Below are positions 19,901 through 27,085 of a DNA stretch of 53,246 nucleotides, piece by piece. The notes under the pieces were generated by a model. The model ran no database searches. It was not told the origin of the DNA and saw nothing but the letters and a program-made list of their open reading frames with translations. Location of the stretch: contig JAPLDE010000042.1 of assembly GCA_026391855.1 (NCBI GenBank), positions 49,287-102,532 of the forward strand, in the 5' to 3' direction. The position numbers and the translations under genes were made by a program. The DNA is from Bacteroidota bacterium. GTDB lineage: Bacteria > Bacteroidota > Bacteroidia > Bacteroidales > CAIXZF01. Each line of letters opens with the position of its first letter. The first letter of the stretch is position 1.

Positions 19901-22900
19901 AGTAACGGTGAATATATCCGGTACAACATTGACCATAACTTCTATCGAAGCAGTGTTAATACAGCTATTCCCATCAGAGAAGGTATAGGTAAGTGTTTGT
20001 AAACCTAGGCCAGCCTGGCTGGGGGTAAAGACCGATCCGATAACTCCGGGTCCGCCATAAACACCGCCTAATGGTAAACCACCATCAAGGGTAAAGGCAG
20101 GAGTATTCAGACATACGTCAGCGATATCCGGGAAGGTAACGACCGGAAGAGGTAATACAGTTACACTGGTTGTAATGCTGTATTCGCAACCAAACTCGTT
20201 TTTGTAAGTGTAAGTGAGATCGTATGTTCCGACAACATTCGGAGTAAAGAGAGCAGTACCATCACCATTGTCTGTAATTCCGTTTCCTGAGAAAGTACCA
20301 TTGGCATCAGTCGGAGTACCAATAAGGGTTACAGGGTTCTCATTCAGACAGAAGCTGTTCTTAGGAATAAAGATATTCAGAGGAGTCTTTGGGTTAACAA
20401 CTACGGTTACATAAGTGAAGGCAGCACCGCATGGGCTGGTTACACGTAATGTATAAGTAGTGGTAACAGCTGGGCATACGGTGATGGCTGAATTGATCAG
20501 AACACCGCTGATAGGTGTGAGACCAATAAACCATTGATAAGCAGTACCACCCTGACCGATAAGTGTAACGCACTCATCTTCGCAGATGGTGTCATTCAAA
20601 CCGGCGTGGGCAACAGGATACTGATCACTGGTTATAGCCAAATTATCAGTTCCGGTACATCCGTAATAGTCGGTTACTGTAACAGTAAATACTGTGGTAA
20701 CAGCTAACGGGAAATTCTGGGCCGGAACAACACTTGGATTCTGTGTCGGTGCAATTGTCAAAGGAGGATTCGAACTCCATACGAAATTTAACGGGGCATA
20801 ACCACCTGAAATCACATTGGCAAACAGGTTAGCAGCCGTTCCGTTACAGACATTGAAATTCGGTCCAAGATCAACGACAATAGGTGCATTGACAAATACT
20901 TCGTATGTTCCGCTTGTGGTACATCCTGAGTAGTTGTCAGTGATCACTACGGTGTAGGTAGTGGTAGCTGCCGGTGTAGCAATCGGTGTTCTTACATTGG
21001 TAGCACTTAACCCTGTTGCAGGTGACCATGAATAGCTGTAATTACCTGATCCAACGGTAGGAACAAGCAGAGGAATGGTAACATTACCTCCTATACAGAT
21101 ATGGTGTGTTGTTGGTCCGCCAAAAACAACATTGGGTGAAGGAGTTACTAACACATTATGTGAAGCTTCTGCAACGCATCCGTTATCATCAGTAACTACA
21201 ACAGTATAAGTTGTGTTTGCGTGCGGGCTGGCAACTGGTGCAGCGGGGTTGGTCTGATCAAGTGTTTCTGTCGGGCTCCAGAGAAAACCAGTGGTTGTGG
21301 TTCCGCTGCCCTGAACAACATTTGTTTGTAATATCACACCCTGTCCGTCACAAATAAGATCAGAAACACCTCCGTTGATAGTCACTGAAGGAGGAAGGTT
21401 TACGGTAATCGTTGTTGATTCTGTTCCCCAACATCCGTCAGGATCAGATACCAAAACAGTATAAGTGGTGGTTACCAGCGGATCAACCAACACAGTGGTA
21501 TAACCATTGGGTGAAATATGGTAATCAGGTGACCAGTCGAAGTTATAAGGCCCGGTTGAAATATTCGGATTCACAATATAAGCTTCCAGTAAACTGGTTC
21601 CGCCAAGGCAGATAGCAGAAAATTCGGTATCAATATTTACATCAAGATAATCGGTGTAAATATGAACAAAATAAAGAGTGCCGTTTGGACTGGCCATCAT
21701 CTTTGAACAACTGGTGGGTGCTACATCAGAAACAGCTTCTACAGTATAAACTCCATCTTCAAATACATTGGGATAGAAGAAGAAAGAAGTACCTGGACCA
21801 GGAAAATCCGAACCGGGAACATAAACGCCGTCTTTGTAAAGTTTATAGGTAACGCCAATTTCTGATCCGCTTAATCCTACAGAGATTCCATTGGTTCCAT
21901 AGCAATAGTGACCATTGGGGTCATTCATAATAACATAGTAATCAAGAGGATAAGCATTCACAGTAATGGTCCAGCTAATATCATCGATATCATTGGTACA
22001 ACCATTTCCATCATCGGTTATCGAGGTAATTGTATATTCACACGTACCAACAACTGAAGGTGTGATATCAAAGGTGAACGGTGAAGCAGTAGCAATCATG
22101 TCAGGCAATGCGCCATCGCAATTCATCCATTCTATTGTCCATGGTCCTGTTCCGACAAGATCAAGGGTATAGGTAGCAGTGGAACCAATACAAATATCAG
22201 TATTCGTAACATGAGCTGTCAGCTCAGGTAAGGGTTTTACCACTATGCTGGTCTGGGCAAAATTGGTACAACCGTTAACATCTGTATAACTATAAATAAT
22301 GGTATGGGTACCGGCACCGGCAACCAGCGGATCAAAAACAGGGCTGGTTGTAACTCCGTATCCTGAATAAATACCGCCTGCAGGAGCACCGGGTGTTCCG
22401 TTCAGAGGATCAGACAGGTCAACAGTTCCGCCATTGATACAAACATCATTGAATGGTCCAACGGTAACCTCAGGCAGAGGATTAACCGTGATCATGTCAG
22501 TCTTGAAATTCGTACAACCCTGAGGACTGGTGTAAGTATAGGTAATTTCATGGTCACCAACTCCGGCAGCTGCAGGATCAAACCATCCGTTGGTAATTAC
22601 ATTACCGGCGGCATCCGTCCAGCTGTAAACTCCGTTAAAAGGCTGTCCGCCACTTAACTGGAATGGAGCAAGATCTACACAAACAGCATCAACCGGAAGA
22701 TTAAAGACCATGCTCGGTGTGGGGTAAACGATCATAGGCCTGGTAGCATAACCTGGACAGTTATTGATCAGAGGATTAATATAAGCGTAGGTAATTGTAT
22801 AAGTACCGGCTCCGACAGAAGGATCGAAGAAATAATCGGCTCCGACTTTGGATACACCAACACCTGAATAAGTTCCTCCTAATGGCAAGCCTCCGGTAAG

Positions 22901-25111
22901 AACAATGGGTTCATGCCCAAAACAATAACCGGCGGGGTTAAAGGCGGCAAGGGTTGGCGTAGGTCTGGGTAATACATAAACTATGGCGAAATCACTTGAT
23001 GTTCCGCAGGGTGAGTGAATAACGCAGGTATATTTTGTTCCGCTCACTGTAGGATGCACTAATACCGAGTAACTGGTAGCGCCATCAATGGTTGGATCAG
23101 AATACACGGGGTATACTGACCAAACATAGGTCATACCACCGGTAGCTGTCAGTAAAAGTCCGTCTCCGGTACAAACAGAACCTCCGTCGGGATGAATGTC
23201 AACCTGGGCCCATCCGGAAACCTTGGTAATGGTAATAGCATCGGTCTTGAAGAATCCAAGAGCATCAGTTACAGTAACAGTATAAGTTGTGGTAACATGT
23301 GATGTATCAATAGGATTTGCAATAAAAGGATTAGATAACCCTGCAGCAGGACTCCAGACAAAATCGTATGGAGGAACACCACCCACAACATAAGCGAGAA
23401 GCTGTGTCCTGGCTGTATCACAAACGGTAGCATCCCACCTGGCATCAAGCTCGAGGTCAGGATATACATGTACGGTTACAGTAGCTGTAGTAACATCAGC
23501 CTTATTAGGCTTGCTGTCGGTAACAGTAGCGGTATAAGTGGTAGTTACAGGAGGTGCGGCAATAGGCCTCAGACAGTTAATAGGCACACAATTTGGTCCG
23601 CAGAGCAGATCATTGCATGACAATCCGATAGCCGGTGACCATACAACATGGTAAGGAGGCTGACCACCCTTAATAAAGAGATTAAGTGTGTCACCAACAG
23701 CACCTTCAATATTAATATCAGGACAGGTGGCGAAAAGCTCGGCGCTTTCTTCAATTTTCACATTGTCAAAAGCAAAACCTTCATAATTTACATACTCATC
23801 TGACATCCAGAGAACTCCCAGTTTAACATGGGGTGCTCCGCCTAAACCAACAAGCTGATGAATGACAGTTTCATAATCATTACCGGAACTCTGTCCTCCC
23901 CATACGGGTAATCCGTTAGCGGCTGTATCATTATACCAGTTGGTCGGGTCATAAAGCGCTCCCATCAGGTACCAGTTCATGTCATCAGTGGTATACATCA
24001 GTAAAGCACCATCCCAGTTCGATTCGGTCTGATACTTGATATCCATGAAGAACAAGGGGTTCACCGTCTGGCTCAGGTCAAAACAGGGGCTTTCCATCCA
24101 GGCAAACACATTGTTTGAATAGTTGCCTGTCAGTTTGGTAACCCATGCATTGGGCGCTGATGCTGCCCCGTTGAGGAAGGTCTTGGCAGGTGTTCCTAAT
24201 GCCCACTCTGAATTAACCCCGTTGGGGAACCAGTAGGCGGGAGCTCCGTCAAAATTCTGGATATAGGATCCCGGTACAGGGGTAACATAAGGATCGGTTA
24301 CCACAATGGTCGGGTAATTCCTGATCTTAATATTTTTCAGTGTATCGTTTGTTGTAACAACGTCACCTGCCAAAGAAACAGCAGCCTTGCAGACATGCTC
24401 CCCTAAAACGCTGAAATTACCCAGTCCGGTAAAAGTATAACTCAGGGTTTGACCCGGGTTGATCGGTGTGGTTACATGTTCGCTGGTCCAGCTTGTACCA
24501 TTGTAAAATGAAAGGTAATAGTCATTCTGGGCCTGTAACGCATTGTTCTTGTACGTTACTGAAACAGGTTCAGTGCCGGTCAGGTTGCATCCCGATTGCG
24601 GGGTGTTCCATGAAAGTAATGCCAGGTCTTTGTTGAAAGGGATAATGTTTACAGTGTAGTCTTCGGTCTCTCCCCATGTATACGTTCCGCATGGTGAGGT
24701 TGAAGATCCTTCTGTTACAACTACCCTCATTTTTGTTTGACCGGCAGCAGCTGTAACAGGAATTGTAATATTCCCTGTAAAGGTATAGGAGTATATACTT
24801 GAGTTGTAATAAGGCCCGCTAGAGAACACCAGTTCCTGTGGCAGGTCAAAAACTCCGTTTTGGTTATAATCAATATATACACCTACTGTAGTGCTGTAAT
24901 ACAACGGATAGCCGCCGCACCTCACAAAAGTAACGCTGATGGGATACGTAAAGCTGCCCAGTACATTGGTGGAAATACTCGAATAATCGGTATACATCTG
25001 GCAGACGCTCGGTGACGTATTATTCGGCTGTGCTGGTGGCAGAAGAAGTACAATACTGCAGGTTTGCGTTGGTTGTGAACGACCATGTGGTGCAACCGGT
25101 AGCGTAACCAA
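10976..25111 (-). CDS. Giant T9SS-secreted multi-repeat surface protein, main part
   Basis: An open frame of 4,711 codons. The first ~30 codons (from the ATG at 25111) read the preceding gene out of frame; the genuine homologous sequence starts near 25,020, where it completes a GEVED domain begun in the neighbouring frame. Order from N to C: GEVED domain (YCGGYPLYYSTTVGVYIDYN-like region, to about residue 155), a CARDB-like segment, a MAM/jelly-roll-like domain (about 275-455), then roughly forty 75-95-residue beta-sandwich modules (PKD, HYR or SprB-like), interrupted in the middle by an Ig-like and a cohesin-like domain, then a Cna-B-like domain, a dockerin-like pair, a second cohesin-like domain and a type A T9SS sorting domain. 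This is an outer-surface adhesin or matrix-type protein; no catalytic domain is visible. The modules each carry a pair of cysteines. Confidence 0.85.
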   Translation of the reverse strand: MVTLPVAPHGRSQPTQTCSIVLLLPPAQPNNTSPSVCQMYTDYSSISTNVLGSFTYPISVTFVRCGGYPLYYSTTVGVYIDYNQNGVFDLPQELVFSSGPYYNSSIYSYTFTGNITIPVTAAAGQTKMRVVVTEGSSTSPCGTYTWGETEDYTVNIIPFNKDLALLSWNTPQSGCNLTGTEPVSVTYKNNALQAQNDYYLSFYNGTSWTSEHVTTPINPGQTLSYTFTGLGNFSVLGEHVCKAAVSLAGDVVTTNDTLKNIKIRNYPTIVVTDPYVTPVPGSYIQNFDGAPAYWFPNGVNSEWALGTPAKTFLNGAASAPNAWVTKLTGNYSNNVFAWMESPCFDLSQTVNPLFFMDIKYQTESNWDGALLMYTTDDMNWYLMGALYDPTNWYNDTAANGLPVWGGQSSGNDYETVIHQLVGLGGAPHVKLGVLWMSDEYVNYEGFAFDNVKIEESAELFATCPDINIEGAVGDTLNLFIKGGQPPYHVVWSPAIGLSCNDLLCGPNCVPINCLRPIAAPPVTTTYTATVTDSKPNKADVTTATVTVHVYPDLELDARWDATVCDTARTQLLAYVVGGVPPYDFVWSPAAGLSNPFIANPIDTSHVTTTYTVTVTDALGFFKTDAITITKVSGWAQVDIHPDGGSVCTGDGLLLTATGGMTYVWSVYPVYSDPTIDGATSYSVLVHPTVSGTKYTCVIHSPCGTSSDFAIVYVLPRPTPTLAAFNPAGYCFGHEPIVLTGGLPLGGTYSGVGVSKVGADYFFDPSVGAGTYTITYAYINPLINNCPGYATRPMIVYPTPSMVFNLPVDAVCVDLAPFQLSGGQPFNGVYSWTDAAGNVITNGWFDPAAAGVGDHEITYTYTSPQGCTNFKTDMITVNPLPEVTVGPFNDVCINGGTVDLSDPLNGTPGAPAGGIYSGYGVTTSPVFDPLVAGAGTHTIIYSYTDVNGCTNFAQTSIVVKPLPELTAHVTNTDICIGSTATYTLDLVGTGPWTIEWMNCDGALPDMIATASPFTFDITPSVVGTCEYTITSITDDGNGCTNDIDDISWTITVNAYPLDYYVIMNDPNGHYCYGTNGISVGLSGSEIGVTYKLYKDGVYVPGSDFPGPGTSFFFYPNVFEDGVYTVEAVSDVAPTSCSKMMASPNGTLYFVHIYTDYLDVNIDTEFSAICLGGTSLLEAYIVNPNISTGPYNFDWSPDYHISPNGYTTVLVDPLVTTTYTVLVSDPDGCWGTESTTITVNLPPSVTINGGVSDLICDGQGVILQTNVVQGSGTTTTGFLWSPTETLDQTNPAAPVASPHANTTYTVVVTDDNGCVAEASHNVLVTPSPNVVFGGPTTHHICIGGNVTIPLLVPTVGSGNYSYSWSPATGLSATNVRTPIATPAATTTYTVVITDNYSGCTTSGTYEVFVNAPIVVDLGPNFNVCNGTAANLFANVISGGYAPLNFVWSSNPPLTIAPTQNPSVVPAQNFPLAVTTVFTVTVTDYYGCTGTDNLAITSDQYPVAHAGLNDTICEDECVTLIGQGGTAYQWFIGLTPISGVLINSAITVCPAVTTTYTLRVTSPCGAAFTYVTVVVNPKTPLNIFIPKNSFCLNENPVTLIGTPTDANGTFSGNGITDNGDGTALFTPNVVGTYDLTYTYKNEFGCEYSITTSVTVLPLPVVTFPDIADVCLNTPAFTLDGGLPLGGVYGGPGVIGSVFTPSQAGLGLQTLTYTFSDGNSCINTASIEVMVNVVPDIFTVTVNNNGVVCDYPNQIGVEITLSGSQPFEDHIDYHLILDGNVTVSTMHSTGAPIVFPPQTANGVYTVIAENHITGCSQLMDGNALISVKPLPIVYNMTGGGSYCQNGGGIVVGLDNSNYGITYKLMRATTLTGSPSFTGETHVGVNGPFSFNAQTAAGWYSVVAESEFGCEQNMAGSVEVIVLPLPIKKPVIINGSTVSASVCQGSTVTIRLNGPECGVTYELYFNDQPTGITRTCANGATITWISTTYSAGVFKIHGHRFNPNTGCENWMLNSVTLNYYQGISVTNPESQTIDEGGNAVFTVTAFGTNPGYQWQYSIDGINYQNVTDQPGRYAGATSATLNVYNATYDMTRYLYRVRVVGTCTGNNPVYSGAATLYIYPIVGVYLENVTACANKTAQESIDVPIVFTHADSISAISMSIYFDNTNFSYAGFTDLGPGLQINQLSVFAGPNWVKISYFDVATAINSYATPFTFLKLKFNGMNAGGTTHHLWFDMVTQGGNELSALSTRILTTEYHDGDVHVIANPVILTAWAEAYEVNVGDPIVLHATATHPEGVTYTWIRPNGQGTTTSTNGDLYIGSAVMADGGEYILIVTSNENGCTTSNIEKAAIYIIVHPLPTPENVYLPGFPNGIGHACAGSGVEISMDYTEVGVTYDLYLLPNWGTPVATIQGVNGPATFGPVGQSGTYSVIGTSLWNGHTQMLGSVTVQISPIPLWFYVTGGGHYCIGGPGREIKLSGSQPGVQYTLLLNACCCQADSIIGTVIGTGSPISFGFHTTPGYYSVVAYNPNTTCSNNMIGCQPIIIDPLPTAHLAGLASVCYGQCGTLTLTMTGRAPWSVVLSNGQTVVANTASFSFQECPLVSTIYSIVSVTDANGCVNTGTGSGTVNIYPLPIAAAINNGGTNGVCVGGSIQLTATVTEGTGPYTFIWTSNPPGFNSTDQNPLVTSSATLADAKTYCVVVTDAHNCVSAEQACTQVIVNPLPTVIVEANTPCLGYGLTITAIPSGNGPFTFAWTGPNGELYTGATISIAHAALINAGVYHVTVTDSKGCVGTGQGTVSIHTPPVVQCGQAVTVCVNQPINLSVTATGNGAFSYLWTGPNGYVNTNQSPTISSATLLNAGSYKVQVTDAFGCIDSCRMTVVVNPLPCRMTIHVSDPNVFCYGCIPPEIWIGTPGCNSEIGVNYELYRGGVATGIIKAGDGSNHISFGLIQTPGWYTVRAINVATGCIEWMYGEVEVIEQNPPTATITGDVICAGEIPEMTIVLTGDTYWDVIISDGLHKDTIHVTSSPYIYIPGTGPHILAPTVTTTYTIINVKDRVCYNIGNSAQVIVNPLPAKFGMTGSGYYCNGIGVPVGLTGSELGVNYTLYRNGSLVITLPGTGAPLTFGPQPAGNYTAVGVNAITGCTSYMNGITIINSDPGLTGYEVSGGGPYCTGSGGVTIYMGPSSQTGKEYKLLLDGIFTGISKIGNGSPLQFLGVLTPGTYTVLAYDPITTCTKTMNGFAVVSVRPLPTACISANVTICYGDVATLHVDLTGTAPWQVVISDNSNTKVHHILTNHWDTIVNPSSTKVYSITSVVDAYCSNTSTCTATVTVNSPTPYVLTGGGSYCAGESGVIVGLGGSQLGVTYTLLVNGNVVGTYPGTGNPLSFGLQTIGGTYTVVATTLADGCSRTMSGTVTITVNPLPIPYDVSGGGACCVGCTHVFVCLDNSQVGIRYELFINGVATGIYRTGTGAKICYDYATIEGDYTIKGVNLVTGCWAMMNGFVHVTLWPTAQAGISGNSSICAGETANLIVTFTVGTPPFSFYLSDGSTLTLYENITVNPYTVVVHPLSSKTYTLASVSDAHGCTNTNTTGYATVTVTPLPGVTLQDFSPVCINVAPFALTGGSPAGGVYSWMDSYGNLITTGIFDPAAAGAGSHVINYTYTNTNGCQGFAVPKTLVVNPLPQPYFTPMSAGYCVDAPAVYLEGNYMPGGTFSGPGVTDNGNGTGWFSPMLAGVGGPYTVTYAYTNANGCSASTSQVVSVGALPIISVTGITNMGHYCLNNPDIEMFGTPGGGVFSGVGVVNGHFFSPAVAGVGEHFITYSYTNGNLCTNSMTIVVYVDPLPSGCTFTGGGTCCIGCSVYGYLNCYTETNVSYQLVNSLGDVGQAKMGTGSGLSWEIFLGGNYHIVATNVITGCSVVLPGVITVTITPQPTATISGNVALCQGQCTIIHVDLTGTPPIELWFSDGVDTTVIHNVMTNFWETTVCPLTTTTYRIVSMFDAYCGSFGSGPVTVTVNPTPVVFDVTGGGTVCENASGVTVGLSSSEIGVYYELFRNGVTTGDVHVGNGFAFDFGYYNVAGNYTVHSMSLLTCDYVMNGSVDIIVSTLPTVTLYPFNNVCEGTPAFALSGGYPDGGTYAVDGIQVSYFDPAIVGDGNHIISYTYGDVNSGCSNTADASITVYDLPYVTLDDFYPVCFDAAEFDLTGGNPVGGFYYVNGVLATSFNPSAYGAGTYQVTYEYYDGNGCSATANKNLVVNAMPNVTIPQYGNLCLNGDPLVLTGGFPGGGEYSGDGVVNGVFTPSAVGTFAITYTYVDGNGCIGSATSEISVAGCYVYGLSGNVTYGNTANTPMHAITVILKQGTTTLATTPTDQDGFYSFTNLAPGAYTVSASSTKAWGGVNSNDALLIMKHFAGITPLHGIYLKAANVNGDGVVNSIDALMVAKRFVNQINSFPVGDWAFEVNTVTIINTDVINNFKAECYGDVNATYTPPFAKITPSINLNTAGVKEIKSYESFELPINVKGTLKVGAISMVIYYPENLINVEGVAVCNNITNDVLFTAIDGELRISWYNMKEINLSDMDALLTLQLRTKNINGVANGELALTLDAISELGDRYATVIQNVNLTYPKLAVAVEEYSISNYPNPFKDVTEIVYNLPENGKVTLKVYNLLGEVVSTLVDNVEQAANTYKVNFDGNSLVPGIYTYKIEVKGQSKDYLKSGMMVLSK
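10979..11265 (-). other. C-terminal type A T9SS sorting domain
   Basis: The last ~90 residues show the conserved pattern of T9SS type A sorting domains: ISNYPNPFKD, then IVYNLPENGKVTLKVYNLLG, EVV and LVPGIYTYKIEVKG, ending MMVLSK. In characterised Bacteroidota this domain directs export through the outer membrane by PorT/Sov/SprA machinery and is cleaved when the cargo is attached to the cell surface. Confidence 0.93.
11290..11660 (-). other. Cohesin-like domain next to the sorting domain
   Basis: Residues around ELPINVKGTLKVGAISMVIY and LRISWYNMKEINLSDMDALL match the beta-sandwich of cohesin-like modules (alternating hydrophobic strands, 'AISMVIYYPENL' strand). In Bacteroidota such modules often accompany dockerins in surface proteins without any cellulosome. 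Assignment is by pattern only. Confidence 0.5.
11805..11970 (-). other. Dockerin type I-like domain
   Basis: Two calcium-binding-loop repeats: WGGVNSNDALLIMKHFAG and VNGDGVVNSIDALMVAKRFV (residue spacing about 30). The second has the complete DxNxDG-type loop, N-V-N-G-D-G-V-V-N-S-I-D; the first loop is degenerate. It follows a Cna-B-like domain (SGNVTYGNTANTPMHAITV, about 11,975-12,145). Confidence 0.75.
12150..14895 (-). repeat. Higher-order duplication of module blocks
   Basis: Reading toward the C-terminus the last modules run G(CC)-I-C-C-C and then G(CC)-I-G-C-C-C. Both blocks start with the rare G variant containing TCC/ACC and GC (GGGACCVGC at about 14,840; GGGTCCIGC at about 13,580), then an I module, then three C modules. 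The second block has an extra G module. This points to one duplication of a roughly 1.25 kb block plus one module gain or loss. Confidence 0.65.
18340..18770 (-). other. Internal cohesin-like domain
   Basis: The segment from VGVYLENVTACANKTAQES through ISMSIYFDNTNFSYAGFTDL to the GDVHV end matches a cohesin-type beta-sandwich (VP-I-F, MSIYFD, LKFNG strands). It is preceded by an Ig-like domain (PESQTIDEGGNAVFTVTAFG, about 18,780-19,060) and followed by another Ig/PKD-like one, so it splits the repeat array in two. Confidence 0.55.
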
Positions 25112-26876
25112 GGAAGTTATGAGGAACGATCTTCCAATAGATCAGGGTGTTGGCTGGGAAAGCAGTACCAGGAACAAAAGAGGTGGAAGTAGTATTAAAC
25201 TGGAATGCAGGAGGGTTGGTCGTACCATAATATACATCATAGTCGGTGGCCAGTCCGCCATTGGCCCAGCTGATGGTAGCATTCCTGTTGATGTTGGTTG
25301 CGCCGTTGGCGGGATTGGGGTTAATGGCACAGTTGGGAACCGTTAACAGGGCAACTGAAAAATCGTCAATTGATAAATACCAGGGAACACCGTTGGAAAC
25401 GCATTGAATACCGAAATAATAATCACCGGTAACAGTGGCAGTGAAAGTGTTGTTCAGTTGCTGGTAAGAGGTATTGCTCATATTCGTTGTTGCGGCAACC
25501 AGGTTGGTCATACCGGCAGCGTTGGCAGTCGCACCATAATATATATTCAGGTTGAGCCATCCGGAATAACCGTCTGTGATATAATAGATACCAGCCATAT
25601 AGGTCTGGCCGGCTACCAGGTGGATCTGACGGGTGAAGAACCAGTCGTTGCAGTTGTAATAGAAAGCACCGAATTTTGACCCTGAATTGGCAAAACGGTT
25701 ATAAGAACCCTGGGCACCGGTATAGGTGAAGGTTTTTGAACCTAAGTTCGTCGATGTCCAGCAGGTTGGATACTCGTTATTGGCAGAAATGCCTTCGAAA
25801 CCTTCATTATAGGGAAGGGTTGCCGGGACACACCACGTGGTTGCATTGGCAGAAGCCCCGTTCGAATAAGCAAGAGCTCCGTTAAAGGAGTAGAGTTTAT
25901 AGAAATACTTTGTAGCAGGGGTCAAATTGATATGCTGGTAGGAGGTAGCATTACCACTATATAATACAGTACCGCCACCGGCGATAACATCATTCATATT
26001 ATAGGTGGTTCCGTCGACAGGAGTACCAAAAACGCCGGTGGTGCTGTATGCCAGCATAACATTGTTGCCGGCGGCATTCAGTGTCCATCCCAGGTTGATC
26101 TGGGTAGAAGAAACAGCAGCAGCGGTGAATCCTGAAGGAGGAAGAATGGAAGGAGGAGTATAAGCAAAAGTAAGTCCAGAGGATGGTAAAACGGTATTAC
26201 TCAATAAACAAGTGGCAGTATTTGAAGTTCCTGCTGAAGAAGAGGCCCAACTGGAAGTTACAGAACGGTTGTTAAAGTCATTAGCGTCATTGCCTCTTAA
26301 GCCAACCTGAAAAGTATTGGAGGTTGGAGAAGCTGATGTAGGATAAACAAATGACCCATATTTAATAAACATTTTATTGGTAGTTTCCTGAAGAATGAAC
26401 TGGAAGTTCCAAAGGCAGTTGAGGTAACTTGAGCTGCCATAGCCTTTAAAGTCTTTAAACTGTACGGTAAAGGTACGGTTAGGAGAGGTGCCTTCGGTTT
26501 TATACATAACTTCGGCAGTAGCTGTCCCTTGCAGGTCATTGGCAAGGCCAGATAATAGCCCACCGGTAAAGGCGGTAGTGCTGGATATTGGTTGATACCC
26601 TAATGAGGAGGCATACCCAAACATAACATAACCATTCTGACTCATAGTCAGTGTGGTAAAGTTGGTATTGTTAATGTTAAAGGTAAAGCCGATGGGGATG
26701 CCGGATAGAGTAGCATCATCCATGCTGGACCCTGACCAACCCGACGGCACCGTACCGTTTGTCAACGCGGTATAGGTTGTGGTGCTTTGGGCAAAGGTGT
26801 AGGCCGATACCTGACCATAGGTCGACCCGGCGGCAAACAAGAGCACCGGGATCAAAAGCGTAAATAGTTTTTTCAT
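25020..26876 (-). CDS. Giant T9SS-secreted protein, N-terminal part ending in a frameshift
   Basis: 618 residues from the ATG at 26876, chosen because MKKLFTLLIPVLLFAAGSTY is a clear signal peptide (cleavage after about residue 22); the longer frame to 26987 adds an implausible hydrophilic lead. After it come a beta-sandwich domain (VSAYTFAQSTTTYTALTNGT, to about residue 245), a fibronectin III-like domain (PPSGFTAAAVSSTQINLGW), a cleaved-adhesin/jelly-roll domain (LPYNEGFEGISANNEYPTCW ... WYLSIDDFSV), a second FN3-like domain, and the first residues of GEVED (LQYCTSSATSTAE). The frame then ends at TAA (25020-25022), and the GEVED domain continues in the -1-shifted frame. Removing one base in 25014-25026 restores a single protein of about 5,300 residues. 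Confidence 0.85.
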   Translation of the reverse strand: MKKLFTLLIPVLLFAAGSTYGQVSAYTFAQSTTTYTALTNGTVPSGWSGSSMDDATLSGIPIGFTFNINNTNFTTLTMSQNGYVMFGYASSLGYQPISSTTAFTGGLLSGLANDLQGTATAEVMYKTEGTSPNRTFTVQFKDFKGYGSSSYLNCLWNFQFILQETTNKMFIKYGSFVYPTSASPTSNTFQVGLRGNDANDFNNRSVTSSWASSSAGTSNTATCLLSNTVLPSSGLTFAYTPPSILPPSGFTAAAVSSTQINLGWTLNAAGNNVMLAYSTTGVFGTPVDGTTYNMNDVIAGGGTVLYSGNATSYQHINLTPATKYFYKLYSFNGALAYSNGASANATTWCVPATLPYNEGFEGISANNEYPTCWTSTNLGSKTFTYTGAQGSYNRFANSGSKFGAFYYNCNDWFFTRQIHLVAGQTYMAGIYYITDGYSGWLNLNIYYGATANAAGMTNLVAATTNMSNTSYQQLNNTFTATVTGDYYFGIQCVSNGVPWYLSIDDFSVALLTVPNCAINPNPANGATNINRNATISWANGGLATDYDVYYGTTNPPAFQFNTTSTSFVPGTAFPANTLIYWKIVPHNFLGYATGCTTWSFTTNANLQYCTSSATSTAE

Positions 26877-27053
26877 AAAACTTAGGTTTTTGTTAATTAT
26901 TAATTGATTACATCTTTTGCGGGAACGAATCGAGGCCCCCATCAGGGACCAAAATGAAGAAAGGATGGTAAACGGTTGTGTTTCCATAGGTAAATTCTTT
27001 ATTATCAGACAATTTGAATAATCGATTGGATTTTATATGAGTTGATTAACCTG

Positions 27054-27085
27054 CAAAATAAAAACATTATCTACGATTTTACAAA
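27054..27085 (-). promoter_or_regulatory. Candidate promoter of the giant protein gene
   Basis: Minus strand: TTTG (27082-27085) and TTATTTTG (27054-27061) separated by 20 bases, close to the Bacteroidota consensus TTG-N19-TAnnTTTG with one mismatch in the -7 box. It implies a leader of about 170 bases before the ATG at 26876. Confidence 0.4.

Larger units (their letters stand above)
12150..23750 (-). repeat. Tandem array of about forty beta-sandwich modules
   Basis: Four recurring module types, each 75-95 residues with a cysteine near the first strand and another near the last. Type G: TGGGxYCxG...VGLxxSxxGVxYxL (about twelve copies, some divergent). Type I: ISGNxxxCxG...VxLTGxxPW (about six). 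Type C: VCxxxxxFxLxGGxPxGGxYSGxGV...YTYTxxNGC (about eleven). Type P: PKD-like, VC...FxWSPATGLSxxx...TTTYTVxVTDxxGC (about nine). Copy counts are by eye. Protein similarity between copies is moderate, so the array is old rather than freshly expanded. Confidence 0.85.

Noticed and set aside
12150..23750. CRISPR or simple DNA repeat array
   Set aside because: The periodicity is at protein level with moderate divergence and lies inside one continuous coding frame.
25020..25111. Programmed ribosomal frameshift in the giant gene
   Set aside because: No slippery heptamer, pseudoknot-like stem or stop-and-slip site is visible at the junction.
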